Shown: positions 45,971 to 58,600 of the stretch, piece by piece
How positions within the stretch are numbered: position 1 is the stretch's first letter
Layout: every line of letters begins with the position of its first letter
DNA from: Harmothoe impar
Lineage: Eukaryota; Annelida; Polychaeta; Phyllodocida; Polynoidae
Reading direction: 5' to 3'
DNA: 64,000 bases
Assembly (NCBI GenBank): GCA_947462335.1
Contig: OX381704.1
Location: 43,714,942 to 43,778,941 of the forward strand
Program-made: the position numbers and the translations under genes
The notes under the pieces: model-generated
Databases searched by the model: none
Seen by the model: the letters and a program-made list of their open reading frames with translations, nothing else
Told to the model about the DNA's origin: nothing

Positions 45971-48900
45971 CTACTTCAACAGGAAACCTGCTTTGAGATC
46001 GTCCTCGTCCTCACATGTGAAAGTATTACTTCCAGTGTAATGTCCTCGACCGCAAACCTCAACAACTATGGCATCAAAGTCCCCGCACTTCGTGTCACGT
46101 ATTGCTTTACCAGTGAACCTGAAAAAAAAAGAAAATTTGCAGATATCAGCAGAAGTGTAAGATGAGATCAAACGGTGCACCATTATGTGTAGAAACTTAT
46201 TTCTAGAAAATGAAATCATTCAGATGTCCCTCTGTTTGAATTTATAATATTACCAACAAAGTGTATCCCAAGAAAGTAAATTTATATAAAAATCAAATCT
46301 GGAACACCTGGTCAGTACACTGATCTCTGTTGTACGTTCTACTATATACTGATGTCTCTCAAATTGCATGTACCCTGAAACCCTGAAAAAAATGTCTTGA
46401 GGGACAAAAGAAGGCCATATTCAGCCAATATTATAACACACGCAAAAGAAAATTGAAATACGAGACCCTGTGCTAGATGATGACTTTTCTTAAGCTTATT
46501 GAGGACAATCTATTTTTACAGGTATACGTCCACTAAATAGTTCGGCTTATCATGCGGTCATTCACCACGATTGAGTTAGTTTGTGTTTGCACTACAGGTA
46601 AGTGACCTTCCATGACATATAGCAGACTCTATCTGCCCTACTGTCCAACATACTCTCCATTTCATTTTTTAATCAATAACTGTGTACCATGTTCGGTTTT
46701 AGGAATAGCTCGACAGGAACTCTATACATAGCCGGGCATACATCTCCATGGTAGGGACTCCTCTTTTCATAAATTATTTTCTTTCATTCTTGATGGTCAG
46801 CGATAATTCATATCATTTTGTGCTATTGTAGTATGTAAGAGACAAACATAAAAAAGGATCTTGGTAATGAGTTGACCATAATACATAGTGTAGGTCTCTT
46901 CTGATGTCTTTAGTATATCACAGTGCAGTTTTAATTACCTTTTGTGATAGATCTTTTTTCCTATCATGGTATAGATATTAATCGATCTTTGACTGGAGGT
47001 ACGATGAAAGGTGAGGGTATATGAGCAGGTGAGTGACTATATTTGGGCAGGGGGAGCAGGAGAGAGCAGGTGGGCGGTGATGTAATGTAAGCATGACGAC
47101 CACTATACAGGGCTACTGCTATCTACACATTGTCTCCAGTTTTTGGCAACGTAGCCCAGAGTAAGCTGAGCCCTTCACCTCCCCGGTCATGTCCCTGCCT
47201 TTGTTTACATTTATAGCTTACATGCAGTTGTTCTACCTCATATTTATACCATATACTAAAGGAATTAGCAGATTTCTTTTCTTCTCATATCCTCTCAATG
47301 CTGTGAAAGATATCATCTCAGATGCTTTACAAAATTAGTGTGCTGTTTGCCCGTATCAAATTTGTTTCTAATTGGGTATGCATGATTTAGGCATTTCCAG
47401 TTAAACAGGAAATATGTAGCTTTTTCGCATTTCTTAAATTAACGCAAGAATAAATGGGATATAGTGTCAGGTAGGAATCATAAATACGTAGTATAAAGAG
47501 CATTTCACTCCCAAAAAGATCAAAGGGAATTTAGACAGAATGCCTTTGCTGCATAGGCACCTTTAAGGATGAAGTTCACTGGCAAAGGGGCTATAATCTA
47601 CCAAGTATGTGTCAGGTAGGAACACTGAAGCGGGTTTGTATTTGGCAGAAGATAGAGAAGGATTGCTTTGGGGAAATTGTTCTGGGGGCAAAATGATGGT
47701 CAGCGTGTTTACAGCCTCACCCTGCCAATTAAGGTCTCCTGGCAGGCTGCCCATCTGGAAACACACGAGAGAAGCAGCGGAAAAGCGTCTGGAGTAGGTG
47801 GGGTATGCTTCTTATCAAGGAGCTATATTTAGAATCTGAGCAGCTCCCATCCTGCTATTGACCTCACATCATCTTAAAGTGGAAACTAAACCTGCAAAGA
47901 TGTTTTTAGGGGCAGTATAACTCCAGTACCCATGATGTAATGATCGAATATTCCAGATTAATTCTAAATTAGCTTAGTTATTCTGCACTAGGTAAAATCT
48001 CCCATGGTATTTGGTATCAACAACTTTGATCTATTGCCTACACTGAAAATCCCAGGGTCGTCATTTTGACAATACCAAAACCGACAACTTTAGGTCATCA
48101 TTGTGACGACCTAAGGTAGTCATATCTGATCCATATAGACCAAAGTTGTCATAATGTCAACCTCAGGTAGTCACATAGATTGGGTAGTCAGAATGACTAC
48201 CTTAAGGTTGTTGTTTTAGGTATTGTAAATTTGAAGACCTAAAGTCATCAGTAATGACAAGTCTCAACACCCTTGGGTAGTCATTGGGGCAACCTAGGGT
48301 ATATCTGGGTATTGGATATGGAACATTCCCTGTCATGTACTGCCACCCATTGTAAATTGATTGAAGTAAATTTTCTATCATGAGATACAAACTGGTGACA
48401 GGGAGCAGAGTAGTCTCTATACCTTCAAGGCAATCATTCTCACCCATACACAACTTATTTATAACAAGCAAGTAAAGCTACTGAGTTTAATCAAGAGTAA
48501 CCAAATATGTGAAAGGGATGCCTCTCGTTAGGAGGTGAACTAATTAGAGACTATATTCATACACCATTCTCCAGAGCACTTTCCATTAGTCATTATGACA
48601 ACCTAGGTCGTCATAATGACTAGGAACCTTCCTCTGGGTTTTCAGTGTAGTTTCTGCAGGTGTACTCATCATTAGGTTTAATATATTTATACCCTGACTG
48701 TGTAGTCTCAGATATCCTCCCCAGATGGAATTAAGGCAATGTCTCTTTTGCATCCCAAAGATGGGACATACGTCAGGGGATTTCCGATACACACCTCTCA
48801 TGATGTGACCTGACCACGATGTTCCTTTAGCAAAGCCTGATAAACAGCCCCAAGTCTATACTACTAACACGTTAAGGATGTTCATTATCAGCTGTCCCCA

Positions 48901-51900
48901 TGAATCCCCGGCCAGGTAACCAGGAATTCTGCAAATTAATTTACTCCCTCCGAATGTGTTAAAGATAATGACTATCTTTACACGTTATTCGTGCCCTTCC
49001 CTCTAACCCGATTAAAGGTATTAAAGTTGAAGGCAGATGGTATGTCCGTAAGTGGTCAATTGGACAGCTGGTCAAATATAGGTCTTTCCCTACCATTCCC
49101 AAATGCGCTATTTGCCTACAGTACTACTTAACTTACCTGCTTCCGTTGGCACCGCTCTCAAATATCCGAGTCTGATTAAGGCCAATAAGCTTGCGTCTAT
49201 ACTGGACAGCTATTCTGGCGGTGACCCCTGAACCAGTAGGGCAGCGGTCAACCTATTGCAAAAGGAAAATAAATCAAGATACACCACATGTATGCTTCTT
49301 GTATCTGTAAAGACAATTATGTCAAATCACAGAAAACATTATGGCGGAGAATTCATCACAATTACGAAATATAATACATAGAAATTTTCAAGGAACAGGC
49401 TTACCAATGCCCTCTGTAGTAAAAGAAAAACACTAGCAGGTGTAAATAATACAAATACAAAGCATATAAAATTGAGAAATAAGATAGCAGAAGGCCTAAG
49501 ACCCTACCTCCCGGTCAGCAAATACACAGGTGTTGGCTGTAGGTGTATCAGAGAATGCATCCTGTCCATCAGTGAGTATGGTACCGTAGAGGAAGGCCAG
49601 GTCAGCATTGTCAGGGTGCGTCAATGTGACTGCAGCACGCACTGCCTCTGTCATGGTAGATGGTATTGGCATTTGAAGTTAGTATATATATAATGTTTGT
49701 AACATATGCTATAATGCAGCATGCCCTTCATCGTCATGATGATTGTGTAAATGCAGCCCCGGTGAGTAAGTTGCCAGTGGTACATTCAAGCATCATGATG
49801 ACACTTACAGTTCATGTACAACCTGTAATCACTCTTGCAGCGTCGGCATGACGTATAGATGTAACCCTGGTGAGGAGACTTGGCAGCGCTGCATGAATGC
49901 ATCATGGCGACCACATCGCTGCCGCCAGCATCCAGCGGCATAGATAGTACAATTAAAGCACTGCAACACTTCTGTCTACTGTACTTTTGGGACTGTCCCA
50001 GTTGTACAATATTTGACAGTGGCAGGCTACATGTGTATGCCCTGATAGTGAGTGAGAAATCAGTGTTAACATTGGCCTTCTAGACCCTCCTGTATCATTC
50101 CCTTATAGGTATTCTGTGAGATTTATCCCCGGGATTTATCACCAACGACACATTAAGACCTGTAGCTGCATGGTGTGGAGAAGAGTGATTAATGGGTCGT
50201 CTATTCACTCTTAAAGCCCCATAAACCTGGGCCATCTGCAGCTCTAAGCTATATAGGAGTCTGCCACACCATGGAGACATTAATGTGAGTCTGAAATGAC
50301 ATTAGGAGCTCTATGTGATGTGTGTGATGGGGATGGCCTGTGCTGAAGCAACATAGGTAGGGTGTCATGATTTACTGGCATGTGAATGCCAAGGCTATAA
50401 GCTGTGGGGTTTGGGGTACCAATATACAGGAAAGGTAAATTTATGCTTTTACAACCAATTGAACTTTTGCATATGAAGGATTGTTACACTCCCCTGCCCC
50501 CCCCCCCCCCCCCCCACACTTTGAAATTGCTTGCCAATCCCCTGTCGAGAGTAGTTTCATCATCATATTCTGAGTGAAATAACAAGGACATTCACAAAAT
50601 AGGGATAGCCTTTTGTGTACGTGGGACATATTGCTTATATGACGCGAAAGATAAGTCTCCTTCCTAGCTCACCCTTTTCGTCTGCCCTTGATTATCAAAT
50701 AAAACAACATCTGCCGGTCCTGGAATCGTAATCAGGTTCTCTGCGAAGTTCTTTTTATCTATAAGAAATAGAATAGCATTACCTGAAATTGCAGTGGCAG
50801 CGTCTATCAAGTCAGCAGTCCGTGATGTCTTTACGTCAAGGCCAACTGCCTCTGCCGCCGCTAGGGCATAGAAGGCGCCACCATAGCCGATATCACACGT
50901 GACCTTGCCGTACCTTGGTACGTCTACTGTGACGTCTAGAACAGAAAAGCATCAGCCGGAAATGGTATAAACTGCATTTACATTCGGCAAAGCTGAAATA
51001 ATCAGATCATCGCCATTGCAAATTTGACATACTTTACCATCACTACATTTCCTGTATCATTATCATAAGCAAATTGCGATTTCGTTGACAAATGATCCAT
51101 AAAAATGCCTGATAGGCCGTGCAAAACTATATATTATGCTGTAGATACCAAATTAAACATTACTGAAGCTTCTAATTTCCTGTACCACTTACCTAGAGCA
51201 AAGGCAAAGGCTGGGACGCTGTGAAAGCGGACGCTACCTGACTTCCGCTCATCACATTCTACATAGGCCGTCACCAGGCCACAAGGACACTGTATCTTCA
51301 CTTCCGTCTCAGGGATGGTGCGTGGATGCTTCGTGAGTTGGTGGTCTACTGCATACCTACATAGATAGAAATGCTTAGGGTAAAGGTTATTACCCGGGCT
51401 ATGTTATCAAGGTGGACACACTTATTATGTGAAGGTTACCTTATTGTTATGTCTCCGTTTTTAATCTGTAGAAGGAAATTGTAGAAGGTTTGCAGTGGAA
51501 GAAATTATGTTAGTCACTGCATATATACATGTTGCTGATAAGTGTATACTAGTAAGTGGGGGATACAAGTCTCCTGCCCTGTAGCATCATTTGGTAACCA
51601 TGTACATGATTTTCCATGGCGCCATATATTATATGAAATCATGGATTGTGAATGACATTGGCTGTCGAGGGGTTGGATAGCTGCATCCTTGGCCTTCCAC
51701 GCCCTCAGAAAAGTGAGCGTCATTGTCGCCGAAAGCACTCTCACCTGAAAGCCAGGCAGTGCCTGACTTTCAGGTTAGCGTGCTTTTGGTAACAGTGACG
51801 CTAACTTTTCTGAGGGTGCACTATAAGTATAGTGACTGCTATATATAGCTATTGGTAGTACCATGACATTCACCCCAATATGTCAGTTCATGTAGCATGG

Positions 51901-54712
51901 CATTTTCCCCCTCTCCAACATGGCAGTCTAATGTCATACAGTAACCACATCATTTTATATTACCACAACTGACCTTTCCTTTCAATTTACATCCTTTCAT
52001 GTCGAAGAAAAGTGCACCTGATGGAGACAGAGGGGCTAGAGAAAAGCAACGTGGACATGAACTTCATATAATTAGGAAAAACATTAATGATAAAAACGTT
52101 GATGTAATTTTTTTTCTGGACTTCATGTAACTATACTGATGTATCTGACAAGTGCACCTTATTGTGCAGTACTTACCTGCCCAGGGCTATGACTGCGTGC
52201 CCACACATGGTGCTGTAACCCTCGTTGTGGATGAAGAGGACGGCCAGGTCGGCCTCAGGGAGGTCGGGCTCCACCAGCAGGGCCCCGTACATGTCGTGGT
52301 GTCCACGGGGCTCCTCCATCAGGAACCTGTACCATACAGCACTCAGACAATGGAGACTCTTATTTTAGTGCACATTAGGCACTTCTATTAAAGTTGGTAT
52401 CCCAACTGTTGCGGTGACGAATTTCCACATCCAGCAAAGGGAAAAGCATGCTGATGACATATGTGACCCGTCCTCAGAAAACCAGCCTTCGGGGGGGATT
52501 TTTAGTTCTAGGTTTGGCCACTAGGGGGCCTCAGAACAGCAAAATAGACTAGGGGGCCTCAGAACAGCAAAATAGACCCAAAAATGCCTAAAGGTATTTT
52601 TTTTATGGAGAATACAGTAGTCTCCTTAGAAATGTTCCATTTTTTATAACAACATTCTATATGGAATGCAAATGGAACGTTTTCTATGGGAAATTGCCAC
52701 ATATGCCACTTTCTGGTTGCCATGGAAACCATTCCATTGTCCTATATGGAACATCATGGTCCTCATCTCTTGGAAATTACATCAGTTACTCAAAACTGAA
52801 AACAGATCTCAAAAAATACTCCTAGAACCAAATTTACACTAGAAAGTCTCACTTTTTTAGGTTATTTTCTGATAAATCTGATTTTTCAATTATTTTAGTG
52901 TTTATTATGGGATACAGTGAATTTAGAGCTTATTTATCATTTTTAGTGTCACATAATGACTCATGTTCAAAATATGATTCCCGCAAAACTACCTTAAAGA
53001 TCTTGACACAAATTTTCATTATGAATTCCCCCCTAGATATCCCTTTTCACTGGCCTGGTCACATATGTGAAAGTATTAAAGCTCTATGAGAACTATTTCC
53101 ATACAAAAATCCCCATACAGTGGCAAAAAAGAATTTTCAGCAGTCAAAAATAAAGCAATTAGCATGCCTCTCTTCTAAACCACAAGGCGGCAGCTCTGTA
53201 TAGTGTTTACAATATATATTCCCATTGCAGACCCAGTAGCTCAACTCCATTCATGAACACATTAGTTCACTGACATCTGCACAGGTGGCAGCATATATAT
53301 CAGATGGTCTTAATGCTTGAGTTTTCTCCATGAAAGCTGTAGATCTAGATGTTATTACATGCTTTCCATTAAAGCATTTAATACTCTTGGTAACTAGAAT
53401 TAAGCACTCATTTCAGAAGAAAAGTATACATTTAGGACTTTCAGGTAATTATTGAGAGGGGTCAATTCTAGTCACCCCAATTGGAATACCAACTTCAACT
53501 TTACCATTTATCTTGATTTTCTCCTTGGCAAAAGTTCAAAGCCTATTGGTTCCCATATTTCACACCAGTGGGCGGTACAGTGTTGACCACGCAAAGGACT
53601 CGTTTCAGTGCTGTGCTCTCAGAACCAGTCTAGAAGTATAACATATCATATACATGATAAACCAGCTGGATAAAATTACATAATAACCCCTAAAAGTGGC
53701 TATAGATATATTATGGTCGCCTCAGCTGGTGATCTCTGCCATACACAATTCTTATCATCTTTGCATTCATGGATTATCATAATAGCACTAGATTTCCGCT
53801 CAACACATACATGTATCGGATACGTTTCCTATCAATCCGAAACGACGGGTCAAGATATTATATATTCATGGAAAATGACTATTGTTTTCCTTCATAGAAC
53901 CAGAGTTTTAGTATTCGCAATAGAGAAGTAGTAAAGCTAAGGGAGTGGTCATTTTTTAACAACAGGGGGGGGGGGGGGGTTGGTGGATTTGGGGGGGGGG
54001 GCAAAAAAATTTGGACCCCTTGAAGGGGGGGGGGACCAAAAAAATTTGGACCCCTAGGGGGGGACCAAAAAAATTACACCCCTTTTTAGCGGAAAAGCCC
54101 GTGCGTTACTATAGCTTAAAGGGGTTGACCGCGTTCAATTTCAACCTGCCTGGAGGGGGGGACTGAAAAAATTTCGATCCCTCTAGAGGGGGGGACCAAA
54201 AAAATTCTGACCCGCTCGCGCGAAAATCCACCGACCCCCCCCCCCCCCCTGTTGTTAAAAAATGACCACTCCCTAACTAAAGAAGGAATGTGTCAATTTG
54301 CTGTTGCTTATTTGGGTGTGATACAAGGCATAGTGGATGACAAAATGTGTTCCAAAACTGTCAATTAAGAGATGGTTTATTCATGGAATACATCCCCCCA
54401 TCAAAACAAGATTTAATTATTCGCAACAGAAAATCATTGTAAACTTAAGCAATTATTGATCCATTATATAGACACTTAGTGCTACTGCCTATTCACTACT
54501 ATGGATACGCTCTAATTGTACATCACTATTGACTACAAGAATAGATGCCCTGTATACCTGCGGTAGTGGTCTAGGTGTTCTCGTGCATATCTCCTTTTCT
54601 CCAGTATGGTGGTGCCGACTATGGGCGGGTAGCCGGTCTCCACCACCCGGAGGGGCTCTCCTCCAGTGTGCATCTCTCTGGTAGTGATACATACATCTTG
54701 TGTCATAGCCAT
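45971..54712 (-). CDS. L3HYPDH: Trans-3-hydroxy-L-proline dehydratase, 7 exons, 341 aa
   Basis: Proline-racemase-fold enzyme that dehydrates trans-3-hydroxy-L-proline to pyrroline-2-carboxylate, in breakdown of collagen-derived proline. Exons on the minus strand: 54712-54558, 52326-52177, 51356-51193, 50935-50783, 49647-49508, 49252-49137, 46118-45971, all with GT-AG borders and phases that join. The start ATG (ACCATGG) is a good context. Recognised motifs are [12 protein letters not shown] near the N-terminus, [10 protein letters not shown] with the catalytic Cys93, [10 protein letters not shown], and [12 protein letters not shown]. In that last motif Thr260 occupies the place of the second catalytic Cys of proline racemases, the hallmark of the dehydratase. 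The C-terminus ([10 protein letters not shown]...GFLLK) is also typical. Length is close to the human protein (354 aa). Probably cytosolic; no signal peptide. Confidence 0.95.
48041..48647. mobile_element. Tc1/mariner-like MITE in L3HYPDH intron 6, TA target
   Basis: Ends CACTGAAAATCCCAG and CTGGGTTTTCAGTG are inverted and flanked by TA on both sides. Inside, GTCATTATGAC-type palindromes alternate in both directions (for example TCATTGTGACGACCTAAGG, AGTCAGAATGACTACC and GTCGTCATAATGAC). 607 bp, no transposase. Confidence 0.7.
50497..50515 (+). repeat. Poly-C tract
   Basis: About 19 consecutive C residues in L3HYPDH intron 4. The length is liable to assembly error. Confidence 0.9.
51702..51816. 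mobile_element. Foldback element in L3HYPDH intron 2
   Basis: CCCTCAGAAAAGTGAGCGTC pairs with GACGCTAACTTTTCTGAGGG, and CCTGAAAGCCAGGCA with TGCCTGACTTTCAGG, so nearly all 115 bp fold into one hairpin. The central AGGCAGTGCCTGA is shared with 16290-16369. Confidence 0.65.
52480..53065 (+). repeat. Dispersed repeat, second copy of 30210-30577
   Basis: Lies in L3HYPDH intron 1. It carries extra sequence (52640-52855, including TTGCCATGGAAACC) that is missing in the 30-kb copy, and a short internal direct repeat CTAGGGGGCCTCAGAACAGC (52513 and 52550). Confidence 0.7.
53941..54273. mobile_element. Harbinger-like MITE, 333 bp, TAA target duplication
   Basis: GGGAGTGGTCATTTTTTAAC is mirrored by GTTAAAAAATGACCACTCCC, extending through a poly-G/poly-C arm for about 48 bp. 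TAA lies on both sides (53938-53940 and 54274-54276); a TWA target is typical of PIF/Harbinger. The interior has several GGGACCAAAAAAATT repeats and G-runs that could form G-quadruplexes. It lies about 285 bp downstream of L3HYPDH exon 1, in intron 1. Confidence 0.85.
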
Positions 54713-55206
54713 GGTAAGGAGACTAAGGTGGGGTATAGGGGAGACTGCACAGGTAACGGGTGTGGGGTTGTATGTGGATGGTCAGTTGTCAATGTGGCTA
54801 TGAACTATATGGGACAGGGTTCAGTGGACTCCAGATGGTCAATCACAAGGTTCTGTACATATGGGTGACCCAGTTTTGGGAAGGATGTCACAACTGTTAT
54901 ACATTAATAACGAAAGATGGCGCCATCATACTGGTAAATACAGTACTGGCATTTGATGTGATTTATATTGGATGGTGGGTTACTTTTGGAGTTTTTTCAT
55001 TACAAAATTTAATGGAATTTGACAGAGTATGATTGCTCTTTACTTTATTGAATATATCATGAATGTTTATATATTCAGGTGTATTTCACCCCTTTGCTTC
55101 AACTAATATGGACGACTGGAGGCAATGGCCATAAGCCTAATGAAATGAATGTATAGTTCATTACATATCCAACCAATGGAGATCAAGGTTTAAGTACTTT
55201 GTCAAA
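54713..55206. other. Spacer between the two minus-strand genes; probable L3HYPDH promoter region
   Basis: About 940 bp separate the L3HYPDH start (54712) from the stop of the upstream gene (55654). No TATA box was recognised. The frame at 54575-54868 (+) is antisense to exon 1 and not a gene. Confidence 0.4.
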
Positions 55207-55212
55207 TTTATT
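55207..55212 (-). terminator. Candidate polyadenylation signal for the 55654 gene
   Basis: TTTATT on the + strand reads AATAAA on the minus strand, about 440 bp after the stop codon at 55654. Confidence 0.35.
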
Positions 55213-55653
55213 CAGAAATTGTAAATGTATTAAATTTTGTTGTCATTATAAAAACCATTACATTTGATTAATATCACCATAATCAGATGCAGGTGTTGGC
55301 AAATATGTACACGACTATGTAGCACCAGCCTGTACAGTTATTGCATTATTGTAAATTACACTGTATTCCACGATATCATTCATAATAGATAATCACAAAT
55401 AATGTGCTGATAATATTATAAAAGCAGTTGTCATGGATATCTCATTTGCTGTCCATTGTTATCAGATTAGCACAGTGCGTTGTAAAACTATATCCTGCCA
55501 TGCAATTACCATTCCCAGATAGGAGTACTGATAGAATCCTGGATACCATGTACTGTATCAAACAATGTCACAACAATTACCACAAAACCAATGTCTATTG
55601 GCATAGTAGATATCGGGTGTAAATATAACCTGGTCCTCGATCACCACCAGCTA

Positions 55654-58600
55654 TTATGCATTCACCCTCATGGGCTGCATGGGTTGCATGGGGGTAGTTG
55701 GCGTTGTGGGCTCTTTTGGCGCAATGGGCTGCATGGGCTTTATTGGCTTCATCGGCGGCAGTGGAGGTAGGGTAGGTAGTGGGGGTAAGGTAGCTACTGG
55801 AGGTAAGGGCAGCTTCAGGTTCCCACCAAAGACCTTCATCTTACTGGCTATCTGCTGTCCTTCCCCAAGAATAAGTTCCACAAGGCTGTTCAATTTCTCC
55901 AATTTTCCTGGGTTCATTGCATTGACGGCATGATCAATGTCTATGTCCATTGTTTTAGGATCAAATGAATTACCATCGTGATTGCCTGAACCAAGACCTC
56001 TTCTCATGGAATCTGGTTGTCTGTTCTTTTGGGTATCCTGATCAGTTTTGCTAAGAAACCACGATTCCATCTTCTTTATAGCTTCATTGGCCTCAGTTTC
56101 AACAGTTTTGACTTCAGTGTCCAGCTCCAGGAAGGCCTTTGTCAGTGATTCACGACTGAAAGCAGCTCGAATCTTTGCCAGAGCCTTCATTATACCAGTG
56201 TGTATCTCCTCAGCACCATTATTGTGCTTTTCACTACTCAAAACCCTTTTCACATAGTCCAAATGACGTGACAATCTGGAGACGTCACGAGTGGCTTTTC
56301 TGATGCCGTTGTCCAGTTTATCCTTGGCGATTTCAAATGCATCAAGAATTTCTTCAAATGCCTTTGTAATTTTGTCTTTGTCAAAGGCGTGTTTGATTTC
56401 CTCCGTAAGGGTGGGATCTGAGTTGGTTTCACGTCTTTGCTGAGCATCTGCTTCTTGCTTTTCCAGCTTGTCAAGTTGTGCAATGAACCCTTGTTTTATC
56501 CTCTCAACATTGTCCTTCAACCATCTAAAGGCAGTGTTGAGCTTGTCGGGTGTTATGCCTTTAGAGGTGCCACCAATGTCCCCCACATCATCTCCCTCAC
56601 CCTGCTTACTGGTATCTCTTCTTGTCCTCTGGGACTCATTCTTCAGCAGACTCATGATCTCGTCAAAAACCTCTGATACATCCCTCTTGCTGCTGACCAA
56701 GGCTTTCTCCTCCTGTAGATCAGTTTCTAGTTTGTTAGCTCCAGATTTGAAGATGTCCCCCAGTTCCTTTAGTTTGTTAACTGCATCTTGAAATGCCTGC
56801 TTACAATCCTCAGGTTCAATACCTGTCAGAACGGTGTCTCCCTTAGACACGACACTGTCCACGGTTGGATGATCTGTATCCCCCATTGGTACTTCCCTTA
56901 CAACAGGATGTTCCTTCCTTCTAGTACTTTCCACTGACTGTTCAAATTTCCTGTAGCCACTCTCTAGTTTATCTCCTACTTTCATCAATTCTCCATGCAA
57001 TGAATTGAATGCTTTTCGAATGTTTTCGGGATCGAATGTTTCCTTGATTTCAGCAACTATTTTGATGACTTCTGGGTCTACTTGTACATCCCTGCTGTTG
57101 CTGAGAACACTAGATCTCTTCTCGTCTATCTTTGCTTCCACATCGGTACTTGCTTTTGCCATTTCCGTTTTTAGCTTTTGTATGGCATTTTCTACTAAGG
57201 TACAAAACTCTGTAAATTTCTGATTCATTTTTTCAGCATCAAGTGCTCCCTCAAACTGGTCCATGAAGTTGTCATTTTCTGTCTTGCTTCTACGGAGGTC
57301 CTCCTTCCCGCCACTCTCCTGCAATGTATTCTTTATTTCAGCCAGAACGTGTTCTAATTTCATATTCAGACGTTGGACATCTTTCGAAATCTGGGGGAAC
57401 GCCACCTTTAAATCAGTAGCATTCACAGACTTTTGTATATCATGCAGCGTATCCTTCAGACATTCCAGAGTGTTTCCCTTATTTGAAACATCTTGCTCTT
57501 GTCTTCTCCATGGTTGTGCTTCCTGTTCAGCTTTGCCTTTGGCATGTATTATTGCTCGTTTTATTTTGTGGAGAAGGGCCCGCTGGGTTTCTGACAATGT
57601 AGTTGTATCCTGTGGTGTTAGTGCAGCAAAACCAGCATCAATCTCGTTCCCTAACGACTTCAGAGTATCTACTAGATCCTTAAATGTTTTTCTAACTTCT
57701 GCAGGAGTTATATCGGTATACAACTTGTCCAATTCATCACCGATCTCCTTATTTTCTCCAAGGGCTTCACTGTACACATTACCTTCCCCAAAGCCACGTT
57801 CCGATACAGTATTTGTGTTCATAATGGGGTTCCCTATATCTGTGTCATGCTTTGCTGCCTCACCGTTATCTTCTGGGTGTGTCAGTGCAGGTGCTGCAAT
57901 TGGCGATTCCTTACTAGCTTCAGCAATTAATGTTTTAAACTGCTCAAATTCATCTTTAAGTTCAAGCTCCATCTGTTTCATGGTGTCTTCAAATTTAGCA
58001 AACTCGGCCTTAATCTTATCTGTGTCAACGGTTGATTTGAACTTCTCCAGTGCAGCTTTCAACGCCTTCAGGTCATCTGATTCCTGTGTAGAACCATTGA
58101 CTTCCTCACTTGCTCGTTTTGGTGGAGGGACGGCACTTTTGCTTTCTGCTGTCGTCCTATGCTTTGCCATTGAATGTTGTATTTTGTCGTCTACGTCATC
58201 AAGGTTATATTTCATTTGATGTATGATGTCTACAAATGATTTTCCAAAATTATTTAATGCCTCATTCATATCTTTGGTACCAAATGCATTCTGAATAGCG
58301 TGTGTGACATTTACAGTTGACAAATCCACTTCCCTTCTTTCACGACTCGTCACTTTGTCGTCCACCTTGCTTTGTTCAACACTATCTTTGATTGAATTCA
58401 TCATGGAATCAAATTTAGATTTCAGTGAATTTATTCCCTTCTTTATTTCATCAAATGCCTGTTGCGTGTGCTCTGGATCCATTGACTGCTTAATGTCTTG
58501 TAACTGTTCAAATAATTGCCCCAAGACTTTGTCCCTTGGGGGTTGGTCCGAGCTGCTCTGGCCCCTAACACTTCTATAACGAGCAGCTCGGTTAGCCTGC

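Noticed and set aside
57263..58219. 318-aa open frame on the + strand
   Set aside because: It is antisense to the large exon of the secreted-protein gene and its Ser/Phe/Leu composition mirrors the coding strand's Glu/Lys/Ala codons.
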